Source: a virus. Taken from it: 43,660 nt of DNA. The notes below the pieces were generated by a model. It was not told the DNA's origin, did not search any database, and was given only the letters and a program-made list of their open reading frames with translations. Positions 22,665 to 32,440 of this stretch are shown one piece after another; the first letter of the stretch is position 1; the number at the start of each line of letters is the position of its first letter. Both the position numbers and the translations under genes were made by a program. The DNA lies in the IMG/VR virus record IMGVR_UViG_3300033153_004456, positions 1 through 43,660 of that record; one strand, written 5' to 3'.

Positions 22665-23147
22665 TTATGGTTTTGGATATTTCTCTTTAATCGTTACCCT
22701 TTTTTCCTGCAAAGCTATTCTTGACTCCGGCCTACCTTCAATAATATCCTCCCAAAGGGCAACTATCATATCTTGTATTGACGGATATTCTGCACGGCGC
22801 AAATCTGCATAGGTTGGTTTTGGCTTTTCAGCCTCCAGAATAGCTTGAAATTCCCCATCGGTTACAAACCTAACTTCAACATCTTCGGCTGTGTACCCCG
22901 CATTAATGGCATTCTGTACCAGGACGTTAAGATTTTCTTGTTTATATTCTTCCTTAGCAAGCTCAATTTCAGAAGCAAATTCTATAATGAGTTCTTTTGG
23001 CGTTAATTCAGGTTTTATTTTTCTGTCATTATATTTTGTAGTATAAAGCTCAATAAGCAGAGATTGTACCCTGCCCAAAGGAAGCTCATCTCCACCACTT
23101 TGAGATTCAATTAGCTTTCCTGTTGATTTATTTATTGATATTCTCAT
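22665..23147 (-). CDS. Tail-fibre-associated chaperone-like protein
   Basis: The protein has 160 residues. The late segment YADLRRAEYPSIQDMIVALWEDI is a motif (RR-x-YPSI-x-D-x-x-x-ALW) frequent in small phage proteins encoded right after tail fibres, often attached to fibre-assembly proteins. The start at 23147 follows AAGGAAAAA; the longer frame begins inside the fibre gene. It directly follows the tail-fibre gene, which supports a fibre-assembly or fibre-tip role. Confidence 0.6.
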   Translation of the reverse strand: MRISINKSTGKLIESQSGGDELPLGRVQSLLIELYTTKYNDRKIKPELTPKELIIEFASEIELAKEEYKQENLNVLVQNAINAGYTAEDVEVRFVTDGEFQAILEAEKPKPTYADLRRAEYPSIQDMIVALWEDIIEGRPESRIALQEKRVTIKEKYPKP

Positions 23148-23157
23148 AATTTTTTCC

Positions 23158-24258
23158 TTATCTGAAAGCCAGATAGCGTAAATATATAGTTCCTGTTTTT
23201 GCACCAGTTTTTGTCCATGTTATTGTAAAGCCATCTGCATCAAGTGACGAAATTAAACCAGTATAAGTAATACCTGAACCCTGAACTGCGGCTATTGAGT
23301 ATGTAGATGAGCGTTCCCATGAGTCGGCCGTAATAGTATGATTATCATATGTGCAGTAGTATGAAGTACCATTGTCAAAGCCTAGAGACATTTCAGCGGT
23401 TGCCCCGCCACCAAGTTGAAAAATAACATAAGATGGTTTAAAACCAACTCCGGTGATAGCTTGTGTTCCCGAAGCGGTGGCGCTATCTATTGAAGTTGCC
23501 CCGCTCTTCATCCCGTTTGCCCATTCGGGAGCAGTTGCACCGGCATTAACAAAGAGACTCAAATTTGCCGCACCAAGAGCGAGCCTGGCCGCTGTGTCTG
23601 CCCCTGTGCCATAAACAATATCTCCAGCCGCATCCCATATAGTATCTGTGGCGACACCTCCGCCCCCTACAATTGCTGTGCCGTCCGCTTTGGAATAATT
23701 TACGCACCTCCAGTCTCCTGTGGCGTATTCCTCAAACATAGCTTCATCTCCAGCGGCAGTCGTAATATTCGCAGCGCTAGGAAGGATTAAATCTGTAGCG
23801 TGATGAGTCAAGGTTAAAGCTCCGTCAAAGTGTAAAATAACAAAAGCTCCCGCTCCAAGTGTACCGATTGAGGTAATGGCTGTAGTTCCGGTGATGTCAA
23901 AGTAATTCCCATCCGTGCCCAAGGTGAGAGCATTTGCACTGGCTACATCTGTCCCCTTTGCCCATCTTATTTGTGTGCCTGCTATTTTTGCTGGTGTGGT
24001 CTGGCCGATATCTCCAGGAGCTGCCACATAGTATTTTGTGCGAACCCACCTTTTATCCCCAGCATTCGTATCTGGCGAAATAATTTCAGGTGAATTTTCT
24101 GCCGCCGCAGAATCCGCATCAAGAATAAATTCATATGTAAGGGTTGCCGTTTTTACGAGAGCCACATCCCCATCTTTTAAAAGCGCCCCATTAATTGCGT
24201 CAAGACATCCACTCGTGCCCCCAGTTAAAGCAGTTGCTCCATAACCATTAGCAGCCAT
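23158..24258 (-). CDS. Tail fibre-like protein
   Basis: The protein has 366 residues, Gly/Ala/Thr-rich and low in charge. An N-terminal part that could attach to the tail (KYYVAAPGDIGQTTPAKIAGT) is followed by beta-rich repeats with DGTAIVGGGG and a C-terminal domain (FKPSYVIFQLGGG...TWTKTGAKTGTIYLRYLAFR) like those ending several phage fibres. It sits between the nozzle-like protein and a fibre-associated protein. No sign of a diversity-generating repeat. Confidence 0.65.
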   Translation of the reverse strand: MAANGYGATALTGGTSGCLDAINGALLKDGDVALVKTATLTYEFILDADSAAAENSPEIISPDTNAGDKRWVRTKYYVAAPGDIGQTTPAKIAGTQIRWAKGTDVASANALTLGTDGNYFDITGTTAITSIGTLGAGAFVILHFDGALTLTHHATDLILPSAANITTAAGDEAMFEEYATGDWRCVNYSKADGTAIVGGGGVATDTIWDAAGDIVYGTGADTAARLALGAANLSLFVNAGATAPEWANGMKSGATSIDSATASGTQAITGVGFKPSYVIFQLGGGATAEMSLGFDNGTSYYCTYDNHTITADSWERSSTYSIAAVQGSGITYTGLISSLDADGFTITWTKTGAKTGTIYLRYLAFR

Positions 24259-24260
24259 AA

Positions 24261-27107
24261 CTACATATCCTTTCTAACATATTGATATTCAAAACCAAAT
24301 GCTATTGGTTGAAATCCTTTAGCGGAATTAGATGTTGTTAATTCAAAGCCAAATCCATGCGCCCATCCTAATAAATTTACTGGTTCGGTTGTTCTTACAA
24401 GACGCTCTATACCAGAAGCTAAATCAAGCTCTAGTGTGGTTAATTCTGCTGAAACAAACGCAAAATCATCCGTATCTGTCCATATAAAGCCGCTTGTATC
24501 AGTCCATGTAAAGCCTGTTCCCTCAGCCATATTGGTGTCTTTGTAGTAAATTACTTTTAGGTCATGGTCTTCGACTATTCTTTTGGCTATAACCTTTACA
24601 CGTCTTATTCTGGTTTTATCCCAAACACTACCAGTCGGCCATATGTCCCCAAATGCAACTTTTTGTGTAATTCCCGCACCGTCCCAGCTTGTGCCATTTT
24701 CAAGATGCATCATATGCCCAGTGTCTATTCCGGCATAAATATATTGTGTTCCGTTCGTATCTATAACCCTGAAAGCGCATTGAGGTCTTTCTGCCGAACC
24801 TGTTGACTTTTCGTACCATTTCTTTCTTACAAGATCGTAAACGAACCATTTATTATTAAGAACCTGCCCTGCCCCGGAAGGAATTAATAGATTATATTCT
24901 TTATATGTCGGGTCAAACCGGCCCCTTGCGTTTTCAATCGAATCGAAATTAATACAGACCGTTTCATTCGGGTCAAAATACTTATCTATTCCACGTATCG
25001 GGATTAGAACAGCGCCGTCAAACATCATCGGGCCTGAATAAGACAGCCAGATCGCAACATTTCTTTCAACGTCTGTGGCTATTTGAAATCCGACTTCTGC
25101 ATTATCTAGGGTCAATGGTGCAGGACAACCGACCGTTAAAGACACTGGAAGTATTTTAAAATCTTCCGGGCCGTTTCCGGTTAATAAATAGGTTTCGTTA
25201 TTTTTAAGCCCAAGCCATGAAACAATAACATTCGACCCGAATCTGTTATAAATCTGAGTTCCGCAGGTAAGATCGTCTGAAGACCCAAAAAACAGGCTTT
25301 GCACCCCACCCATGCTTGATTCATCACCATTCAGCATTTGAGGAGAATTAGCGACAGAATAATCAACTCTATTTCCTTCTTTACCTTCGCTATCACCACA
25401 CAAAAAAAGTCTATTTTTATAAGAAGACGGAAACTTATATGCTCTAATGACCTGCTGTGCTGGGACGCCGGCTACAAGATCAATAACTATCTCTGGATCT
25501 CGGTTAATAGTAAAAATTACTGTATCGCCAGATGCTTCATCAGCTCCAAGCACATCAGCCCCAAGCGTAATGACTGTTGTTGTAACCGAAACTACTGCAA
25601 ATACACCATTATTAAGATCTGTCCCATCAAATTCAATATATTCTCCAGCCTTAACCCCTGCAGTTATAAAATTTCCACCTACAGTTGTAACGGTATCGCC
25701 ACCCGCAGCGCCTTTATCAAATGTTATGTCGGTTCTTATGTATTTAGGAGTTGAGCCTGAAAGAGTGGCGCTTGGGATTATTTTGTATGCCCATCCCTTT
25801 TTCCCGAACATCTCTTTTTTTACTTCGAGAGTTTCGGCGGGTGGAGTCCAGCTTGACAAACCACTTTGACCGAACATTTTACCATTAGCTACGGTGCCGT
25901 CAGTTACAGTGCCGACACTTGTCCATGCGCTTGTATTCTTCCAATAATAAATAGTAGCGGTTGCGGCATTTTGATTTACAAGAGTTCCAAGAAGCGTGTG
26001 AGAAATCGCAGAAGTACGCTCATCAAACATTACAATTATGTAATCAGACGTACCAAGACCATCTAGGATGCCACCTATCGGGAGTTCTTCATAAGAAGAA
26101 GCACTGACCTGTAAAGTGTAATCTTCAAAAGTACCTGTAACTGCCCTGTATACCTGAAAGGCTATGGGCTGTCTTTTAACACCATCCCATATGTCAGGAA
26201 GATCCTGCCATGCAGCATCAACTGAAACGAAACTAATCTCAGCAGTACCGGCATCTATTTCGAATAAATAAGCATACAGATAAAGGTTTTCAAAATGAAA
26301 TGGAACAGCCGTGCCAACAGTTGAATCAAAAGTCATTGAGGCGTCTTGAGCTAAAGAAATTCCGCCCGAAGCAGTGCCGTCTGAAAAATTACTCACCGCA
26401 GTAAAGGTTGTACCGTTCCACACCTTGCCCGTAGTGGTTGAGGCCGTATCATTAGCTGTTTTAATCGTATATTTAATGCCTTTAATCGGTCTTGGCGTAA
26501 ATACAAGCCAGAATTTTTGAGTCCCGATTGAAACTATATTGCTGGCATCGTCAAGAGTGTTGTTGATTCTTTCGGTATGCTCTACTGGGTTTGTCTGGCT
26601 TGCATCATCACAGGTAAAAAAAGCTGAAATCCGCTTTTCATCACCAGACCAAATCATTGTTTCCTTGCCGTTGCAGTATATTACATCATCGGCTACAGTA
26701 GCGAATCTTCCAAGTCCGGCACTTGTTGCATCAGTATGTAATGCGGTACTTTCAAAGTCTCCCTGACTTCCTATTGCGGTTTGATTTTGTAAAACCTGTG
26801 AGGCGGTTAAGCTTGTATTCTCGGCCTGGATAAGAGTGTAAGAATCTGTATCATAATCTGTTTTTAATTGATGTCCGTTTCTGATTTTAAAATAAGTAGT
26901 TAAAGCAGTGGTGTTGACCTTTGTATAACCTGAAACGCCCTCCAGCCTATCGTCTTTATACCGTAAATTTTGTAATATTTTATAGTTCTTATTGCCAAGA
27001 TTAGCAGGGTCAATGTCAGGCATCCACGCACCGTTAAATGGAAACTGGGCATATTTAAAAGTCTGATTGTCGATATCATTAGGTTGAATTGTATTCTCTG
27101 GGCTCAT
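24261..27107 (-). CDS. Large tail-tube/nozzle protein (T7 gp12-like role)
   Basis: The protein has 948 residues. The N-terminus PFNGAWMPDIDPANLGNKNYK...NLRYKDDRLEGVSGY is the 'no minimum, loaded with contacts' opening typical of podovirus nozzle and large structural proteins. Long beta-rich repeats follow, and the region around NRLFLCGDSEGKEGNRVDYS to YDLVRKKWY resembles beta-propeller blades. Placed directly after two adaptor genes, it most likely forms the tail tube tip. Assignment is by position and composition more than by a diagnostic motif. Confidence 0.6.
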   Translation of the reverse strand: MSPENTIQPNDIDNQTFKYAQFPFNGAWMPDIDPANLGNKNYKILQNLRYKDDRLEGVSGYTKVNTTALTTYFKIRNGHQLKTDYDTDSYTLIQAENTSLTASQVLQNQTAIGSQGDFESTALHTDATSAGLGRFATVADDVIYCNGKETMIWSGDEKRISAFFTCDDASQTNPVEHTERINNTLDDASNIVSIGTQKFWLVFTPRPIKGIKYTIKTANDTASTTTGKVWNGTTFTAVSNFSDGTASGGISLAQDASMTFDSTVGTAVPFHFENLYLYAYLFEIDAGTAEISFVSVDAAWQDLPDIWDGVKRQPIAFQVYRAVTGTFEDYTLQVSASSYEELPIGGILDGLGTSDYIIVMFDERTSAISHTLLGTLVNQNAATATIYYWKNTSAWTSVGTVTDGTVANGKMFGQSGLSSWTPPAETLEVKKEMFGKKGWAYKIIPSATLSGSTPKYIRTDITFDKGAAGGDTVTTVGGNFITAGVKAGEYIEFDGTDLNNGVFAVVSVTTTVITLGADVLGADEASGDTVIFTINRDPEIVIDLVAGVPAQQVIRAYKFPSSYKNRLFLCGDSEGKEGNRVDYSVANSPQMLNGDESSMGGVQSLFFGSSDDLTCGTQIYNRFGSNVIVSWLGLKNNETYLLTGNGPEDFKILPVSLTVGCPAPLTLDNAEVGFQIATDVERNVAIWLSYSGPMMFDGAVLIPIRGIDKYFDPNETVCINFDSIENARGRFDPTYKEYNLLIPSGAGQVLNNKWFVYDLVRKKWYEKSTGSAERPQCAFRVIDTNGTQYIYAGIDTGHMMHLENGTSWDGAGITQKVAFGDIWPTGSVWDKTRIRRVKVIAKRIVEDHDLKVIYYKDTNMAEGTGFTWTDTSGFIWTDTDDFAFVSAELTTLELDLASGIERLVRTTEPVNLLGWAHGFGFELTTSNSAKGFQPIAFGFEYQYVRKDM

Positions 27108-27739
27108 TTAACAACCTCGGCCGATTCTTTAGGTATCGAAACAAAATCAGTCCTATATCTATCAAGCTCTGCCTGGTACTTAGCTTCAAAACCAGCGCCT
27201 TCACCAAACTGCCTGTCTTTATAAAAACCTTGAGCAACTATGTAGAGTGTTAATGCTTTGTCATAACAGGCCGGAACTAATATATTGGCATCTGCCGCAA
27301 TCACAGCAGGTCTTGTCACGGTATAAACATCTATGTCAAAACCGGTTCCCGAATGAGAAGCGTCCGGCCTTGGATAAACAACCACGTTATCTTGTTCTTG
27401 AACCCAAAATATAGGCTCTCCGTTTCCTTTTACATGACCAACCTTTTGAAGGTTGCCACGGATTAAACCTCTTTCCACCCCTGAACCCTGGTTGTAAATT
27501 ACAGCATTAATCGAAAGAAAAGCACTCGTGAGCGGATAAGATAATTGGTTCGCAACAAGTTCCTCGGTTTCAACACTTTCTAAGCAATGAGTCTTGGCGA
27601 CTATATCTAAAGTTCCGTCATTTAGCCATGCAAGCAACTCAGTATCAAGCCAGAAGCCATCCGCATCTTCATTAAGATATACCCTTGCTCTTGATATGAT
27701 TGTGCTTGCTGTTGTACTGCTTGTCTGCTGTGAAGCCAT
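27104..27739 (-). CDS. Head-tail adaptor protein
   Basis: The protein has 211 residues. The opening ARVYLNEDADGFWLDTELLAWLNDGTLDIV is the conserved N-terminus of a common phage adaptor family that docks below the portal. It ends with a helix-rich tail. The stop and the next start share bases (TAAATGA), so it is translated together with the nozzle-like gene. Confidence 0.75.
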   Translation of the reverse strand: MASQQTSSTTASTIISRARVYLNEDADGFWLDTELLAWLNDGTLDIVAKTHCLESVETEELVANQLSYPLTSAFLSINAVIYNQGSGVERGLIRGNLQKVGHVKGNGEPIFWVQEQDNVVVYPRPDASHSGTGFDIDVYTVTRPAVIAADANILVPACYDKALTLYIVAQGFYKDRQFGEGAGFEAKYQAELDRYRTDFVSIPKESAEVVK

Positions 27740-27748
27740 TTTTAACCC

Positions 27749-28480
27749 CTAATCGCAAATCCCCAAATCCTGAAATCCAGAATTACCACCAGCTAAATAG
27801 ACTGGAATTTCATCAATGCCAATAAAATCCACAAGATCAGCCATCGCACTATAAAACGCTTCTATGTGATACTTGATTTTAAGCTCTCTTAATTGTGCGC
27901 TTTTAAAATCTTCCTTTAAATCATCAGCGAAAATGTCCATGACCACTGCATGTTTAATAAGCCTGTACTGTAAATGATCCGGAAGTCCGTCCGGCGTGTC
28001 TGAATCAGCACTCATATCTACCGGCTTGCGATAAAAATGAACTGTTAAATCTTCAGAAGATGAAGGAATACCTTGATAATATAAATTAGATCCCTTGATG
28101 GCTACTCGATAAATTGAACCGGTCTCTGATAAATCTTTTTCGGTAACACTATCCAAAAACAGCATAAAGTCATAATACGACCCACCGCTTACAGGTAAAA
28201 TCTTATCATTACTGTCATCTGCAATCATAAACACGTTTCTTTGATAAGTAGCTGGAAGTGCCTTATATGCTGCGTCTGTAGCGGTCGCAACTGTGCCTGA
28301 AGAATATAAGTCGGGAAGTGGTGGAGATATCTGTCCGTTGGGCATTCTAATCCCAGCAGCTATTGAAGAAACAGCTCTATTTATCCTATTATCTAATGTC
28401 GTAACTAAATAGGCAGGGTTTAGTAAATCACTCTGTACAACGGCAGTTATCTCATCACGGATATCTGAAAGTTGAGCCAT
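27749..28480 (-). CDS. Second head-tail adaptor or tail-completion protein
   Basis: A 243-residue mixed alpha/beta protein (MAQLSDIRDEITAVVQSDLLN...). LRELKIKYHIEAFY and the hydrophobic beta segments resemble gatekeeper or adaptor proteins of podoviruses. The start at 28480 follows GAGAGG; a GTG two codons upstream is possible. It lies directly after a strong hairpin and before the adaptor gene. Confidence 0.6.
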   Translation of the reverse strand: MAQLSDIRDEITAVVQSDLLNPAYLVTTLDNRINRAVSSIAAGIRMPNGQISPPLPDLYSSGTVATATDAAYKALPATYQRNVFMIADDSNDKILPVSGGSYYDFMLFLDSVTEKDLSETGSIYRVAIKGSNLYYQGIPSSSEDLTVHFYRKPVDMSADSDTPDGLPDHLQYRLIKHAVVMDIFADDLKEDFKSAQLRELKIKYHIEAFYSAMADLVDFIGIDEIPVYLAGGNSGFQDLGICD

Positions 28481-28499
28481 AAACACCTCTCTTGAATAA

Positions 28500-28527
28500 C
28501 CCTATGTGCCATTTAAGACACATAGGG
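28500..28527 (-). other. Perfect hairpin between decoration and adaptor genes
   Basis: CCCTATGTG and CACATAGGG form a nine-base perfect stem with a ten-base loop. No T tract follows on the minus strand, so a classical terminator is unlikely; RNA processing or partial termination between the capsid and adaptor genes is possible. Confidence 0.6.
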
Positions 28528-28545
28528 ATTAATTAAAGGTATCTA

Positions 28546-28932
28546 TTATGATTCTGAGGCTGTCTGTTCAACATAAGCGCCGTCGTCCAGCTCAATACAA
28601 ATTCCAACCTGGCATCCGGCATCAACTGTATCTAATGTGTCTATTTGTAAGACTCGATTTAAAACAGTAGTGTCAGCAGGATCGAATATAAGACTTCCGT
28701 TTGTAGTATCTGCTACGCCTGTAATCATTGTCCCTGCGGTAGTTGCGTCAGCCGCCGGGGTGCAAACATTCACAGCAGTCCCAGCCCTTGACAATGTAAT
28801 CACCTCGTCGGTATCGCTTTCTGCACTGTAAGAAGCCTTGAAAGAGGCCACTGTACACCTGCACGGCACTGGAATGTAGAATGTTTTTGCAGTCGTGGTT
28901 GCCACGTCCACGCTCATCATTATTCTAATCAT
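28546..28932 (-). CDS. Small capsid decoration-type protein
   Basis: A 128-residue beta-rich protein (FYIPVPCRCTVASFKASYSAE...). Located right after the large decoration protein and close to the capsid gene, preceded by AAGGAG. Such small all-beta proteins usually cement or decorate heads. Confidence 0.6.
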   Translation of the reverse strand: MIRIMMSVDVATTTAKTFYIPVPCRCTVASFKASYSAESDTDEVITLSRAGTAVNVCTPAADATTAGTMITGVADTTNGSLIFDPADTTVLNRVLQIDTLDTVDAGCQVGICIELDDGAYVEQTASES

Positions 28933-28979
28933 TGTAAATCTCCTTTATTTGAAGGGAGGGTTTTACTCCTCCCTATAGT

Positions 28980-30416
28980 TTAAGCTGCTGTTACGGTTGC
29001 ACCTACGTCAATTGGGATATAGTGTAACGTCCACTTAGTTTCACCAGTATTGCTTGCAGCACAATCTAAATCAATAGTGCCAACATTAACAACAATTCCA
29101 CTATTATTTAAACCTACCGTCAAGCCTGCATTAGTGCCAACCAAAGCATCTGCGGGAGTTCCTGTAATACCATATAGACAGCCAACCTCATCTGCTGAAA
29201 TATCAAGTACTGCGCACATATCAACTGATGTACCGGTAGTTGGATTGGCTACTAATTTAGTATTATTAGCCTGTGTTTGAATTACAGTTGTTACTTCTCC
29301 AACAATAGAAGTCACTAAAACCCTACCACCCGCAATAGTAAATTGAGCTGTGGCTGTGGTCTGTGGTAGGGTCGTTGCAGCTTTATTTACAACCTCGCCA
29401 AGAATCATCTTCATACCTGAGTCAACATCAAAATGCTCTTCACTCAGAGCATCGTCTCCAATTTTGGCTGCCGTAATAGCATCAGCGCCAAGAACAACTC
29501 CGTCAGTTCCGGTGTCAGCAAGAATAGAATCTACTACAGTGTCAACCGTTGCGACTGCTGTTGATAATGTCGAAATATCATCACCGGCAACGGCTGCATT
29601 ATCACCGCCTGAAAAATTAGCATTCGAATTACCGTCCCAGCCCTTAACTGACCATGTTGAACCGGTAACTGTATCAACTACATTCTTGGTAAGGCTTGTT
29701 CCGTCATTATAAAACTTACCCTTAACGACAATGTCGTGGCAAGCTGTGGTGTGAAACTCAACTATTGAGGTTGAAGCAACTCCGTAAAAATCGACTTCAA
29801 TCCTTGCGGTATCTACTCCGACCAGCCTAACAGAGTTCACACATGCATTCCCTGCTATAAAGCCTCGATGTTTCACGTTCGCAACAAAGCGGTCTGCGGC
29901 AGCAGTAGTTAATATTGCCCTTTCACATTCGACTGTGGCGCTGGCATCTTGGATATAAATATCAGCCCTACAATCGGCTGCGCTTACTACCAATGGTGAA
30001 ACCACAGCATCAATAGACGGCTTAAATATCGGATAACCCTCTATACTGCAAGAGGCTGCTGTCATAGTTATTGTGGCATCAACAGCACTAAATGTAAAAG
30101 TGGCTGCCAATGCCCCTTTTCCTAAATTAATAACCCTCAGGCCGATTTCATTTATATCAATAGCTCCAGCCGTAGCAACTGTCTCAGCATGGCCTGGCAA
30201 AAGATAAACAATATCGTTCTTGCTTGCAGTCGCCAAGTCAATAGCCGCCTGAAGCGTAGCAAGGCTTGTTTCTTTCGACTTTCCAGACCGGCCATCGTCT
30301 CCGGCTCCTGACGCATTGGGACCGACATAATACTCAGTCCCAACAATACCTATCATAAAATCTTCTATAGGACGGCTTGCTTTATTGCCGCCTACCGACA
30401 AAATACGTTCTCCCAT
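28980..30416 (-). CDS. Beta-helix-like virion protein
   Basis: The protein has 478 residues. The start YYVGPNASGAGDDGRSGKSKETSLATLQAAID...DIVYLLPGHAET is the N-terminal signature of right-handed beta-helix (pectate-lyase-like) proteins, followed by short repeating strands. Its C-terminal third (about 330-478) is more like a globular beta domain. Likely a capsid-associated fibre or decoration protein. AAAAAAGGAGAAA precedes the start. Confidence 0.65.
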   Translation of the reverse strand: MGERILSVGGNKASRPIEDFMIGIVGTEYYVGPNASGAGDDGRSGKSKETSLATLQAAIDLATASKNDIVYLLPGHAETVATAGAIDINEIGLRVINLGKGALAATFTFSAVDATITMTAASCSIEGYPIFKPSIDAVVSPLVVSAADCRADIYIQDASATVECERAILTTAAADRFVANVKHRGFIAGNACVNSVRLVGVDTARIEVDFYGVASTSIVEFHTTACHDIVVKGKFYNDGTSLTKNVVDTVTGSTWSVKGWDGNSNANFSGGDNAAVAGDDISTLSTAVATVDTVVDSILADTGTDGVVLGADAITAAKIGDDALSEEHFDVDSGMKMILGEVVNKAATTLPQTTATAQFTIAGGRVLVTSIVGEVTTVIQTQANNTKLVANPTTGTSVDMCAVLDISADEVGCLYGITGTPADALVGTNAGLTVGLNNSGIVVNVGTIDLDCAASNTGETKWTLHYIPIDVGATVTAA

Positions 30417-30573
30417 AATATTTCTCCTTTTTTAGAAGCTCTCAACGTACAGCTTCCCAGCTTAAAAAGGGGTTTATTTTATGTCCTTTCAACACATCCT
30501 ATCTTTAAATGAGGGAAGCTGGTTAGGACTTACCAGTTTTTCGGGAGCTACCCTATCCCTCAATTGGTTACGA
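30417..30573 (-). promoter_or_regulatory. Structured leader between capsid and decoration genes
   Basis: On the minus strand the leader contains a nine-base perfect stem (CAGCTTCCC against GGGAAGCTG; plus-strand 30450-30458 and 30513-30521) enclosing a 54-base loop. A smaller hairpin CTGGT-AAGTCCTA-ACCAG precedes it. At its capsid end (30533-30566) is a 34-base motif also found after the portal gene. Role unknown; an RNA regulator or processing site is plausible. Confidence 0.45.
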
Positions 30574-31551
30574 TTATGCAGGCTCAGTCAAATTCGTATG
30601 TCGAACATTCATACGCCTGCTACTACAAAATAGATTGCCTCTCCAGCGGGTATTTGCTGTAATCACATCCGGCTGGCCTAAGACTTCCTTTGTTACCCAT
30701 TTTGGGGCAGTAAAGTTGTAGTCTTTATGGCTTCTGAGAGACAGATAGTTCAGGTTCAATGCGTCCAGAGTACCGGCAGTATAACCCTTATCGGCTACAA
30801 GCGGCGCTCCCTTATGAACTATATTGTCCCATCCTGCCTCTACCATTTTAGCTTCTTTATACCTCTGTTGCGGATGGAGTGATCTTTCATAGCCATCCAC
30901 AAGTTTCTGTGTAGTACAGCAGAAATTCGGAAGCATGCCAGCAAAACCGCCCATATCTACTGTCCTGAAGATTTTCTGCATAACTTCAAAGGAAATCTCC
31001 TCGGTCGTGGTGATTACATTAGCTTTCCAGTTCGCCATTTCATCTTCGTCAATACTTCCGTACTCTGTAGAAGTGGTAGTATTAAAGAGGTCTCCAAGGC
31101 CGTTAATGCTGGTTGAGCCAGCAGCAGCAGAAATCACATCAGAGGCCATTTTTACCCTGGCAGCTTTTTTAATGCTCTGCATATACTGGTTGGTTAATGA
31201 AATTATAGCCGCATCGCCTGTGTTCTGGGTAAGATCATCAAGGTTAAGTGTATTAGACCCATAAACACCAGCCCATCTGAACCTTGCAGCATCTAACAGG
31301 TTGACCTTTGACTGATTAATGACTGTAGTAGCTCCATAAGCACCTGAATTTGAATTAGCGTACTCAATCGGAACCTTAACCATCAATCCGCCATCTACAA
31401 TTTCATGTGGCTGTACTTCCCAATTACCGGCCTTGATCGCATTGCCCATTAATTTCCAAAGCAATGCCGAGGCGGTATTTAAAATATCTTCCGGCTTAGT
31501 CTGAAGCCAGTAATATTCTGTTGTTGCATTTAACTGATTAATTAAACTCAT
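30574..31551 (-). CDS. Major capsid protein
   Basis: A 325-residue protein preceded by a scaffold gene and followed by decoration genes. The N-terminus (MSLINQLNATTEYYWLQTKPEDILN), a long helix in the region AIISLTNQYMQSIKKAARVKMASDVI (about 110-140) and SRRMNVRHTNLTEPA at the C-terminus are compatible with an HK97-fold capsid subunit. AGGAGG eight bases upstream is a strong ribosome binding site, partly inside a hairpin. Confidence 0.8.
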   Translation of the reverse strand: MSLINQLNATTEYYWLQTKPEDILNTASALLWKLMGNAIKAGNWEVQPHEIVDGGLMVKVPIEYANSNSGAYGATTVINQSKVNLLDAARFRWAGVYGSNTLNLDDLTQNTGDAAIISLTNQYMQSIKKAARVKMASDVISAAAGSTSINGLGDLFNTTTSTEYGSIDEDEMANWKANVITTTEEISFEVMQKIFRTVDMGGFAGMLPNFCCTTQKLVDGYERSLHPQQRYKEAKMVEAGWDNIVHKGAPLVADKGYTAGTLDALNLNYLSLRSHKDYNFTAPKWVTKEVLGQPDVITANTRWRGNLFCSSRRMNVRHTNLTEPA

Positions 31552-31562
31552 AATTTATTCCT

Positions 31563-31582
31563 CCTGCACAACTTAGCGCAGG
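31563..31582 (-). promoter_or_regulatory. Hairpin overlapping the capsid ribosome binding site
   Basis: CCTGC and GCAGG flank a ten-base loop and lie next to AGGAGG (plus-strand 31560-31565), sharing its last three bases. It may modulate capsid translation or act as a processing site; short and unproven. Confidence 0.35.
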
Positions 31583-31583
31583 T

Positions 31584-32363
31584 TTAACCCCTGAGATTGT
31601 CTAATACAGCTTGCATCCCAGCGTCTCTTTCTGCACCCGTTGTTTTAGGTTGATTTGTTTTTTGTTGTTGCGGACTCTGGCCTTTGGTTATGACCTTGCC
31701 TGTTTCACTTGCTCCTTTAGCAAGATCAGCAAGGCGTTTCAGCTCTGCGTTTTCTTCTTTGAGCTGTTTTGCTTTAATTGCAGCCATGTCCCTTTGAATC
31801 TCACGATACGCTACAAGCGAATCGCTCATGCCGGTCGTGTCTTTTGCAAGATATTCCTGAATCTTTGCTTGCATTTCCGGCGTGTTAAAATCAGGATTGT
31901 CTCTATAAAATGATGCATGAGTAGCTTTAACATCTCTTTCATCAAGCTCTTGTTTAAAAGCTGCGGTTGCAGCAGATAGTGTCTTTTCATGCTGCGCTTT
32001 TCCAGCTAAAGCTATTAGAGAATTTGACAATGCTGCCATGTCGGATTGATAATTGTCATCAACAGGGTCAAGCTTTGCCATATCCTTTTGGATAGCTGCC
32101 ATCTCTTGATCGTAATTCGGGAGTCCGGTGTTTTCTTGTGGAGCAGCAGCTCGTTCAACTTGAAGATCTTCAATAACCTTCTGTGTAAACTCATTCTGCT
32201 TTCTCAAAGCACCCACTTCATTACCCTGATTGTCAAGCATGGTCTGCATGTTCTGAAGCCCTACCTCAGCGGCTTCTTTTGTTTTCCATGAACCAAGATA
32301 GTTTTCATCACCCTCATTACCGTTCTCATCACTTACATCGCCTGATTTGTTTTCTTCTGCCAT
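31584..32363 (-). CDS. Capsid scaffold protein
   Basis: A 259-residue, acidic and Gln-rich, nearly Cys-free helical protein, with coiled coils at about 45-75 and 195-215 and a final basic segment. These are typical scaffold features. It lies directly before the capsid gene. The start at 32363 follows AAGGAGAGAACA; the in-frame extension upstream by 21 codons has no ribosome binding site. Confidence 0.75.
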   Translation of the reverse strand: MAEENKSGDVSDENGNEGDENYLGSWKTKEAAEVGLQNMQTMLDNQGNEVGALRKQNEFTQKVIEDLQVERAAAPQENTGLPNYDQEMAAIQKDMAKLDPVDDNYQSDMAALSNSLIALAGKAQHEKTLSAATAAFKQELDERDVKATHASFYRDNPDFNTPEMQAKIQEYLAKDTTGMSDSLVAYREIQRDMAAIKAKQLKEENAELKRLADLAKGASETGKVITKGQSPQQQKTNQPKTTGAERDAGMQAVLDNLRG

Positions 32364-32440
32364 TGTTCTCTCCTTCGAGGCCATTTGAGATTTGTCCCTT
32401 TTGGGTCTCTCTATGGGTGTCCTCAAGTTTAATTGTTAAA

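Noticed and set aside
23158-24258. Diversity-generating retroelement target in the tail fibre
   Set aside because: No reverse transcriptase and no near-repeat of the fibre 3' end were noticed.
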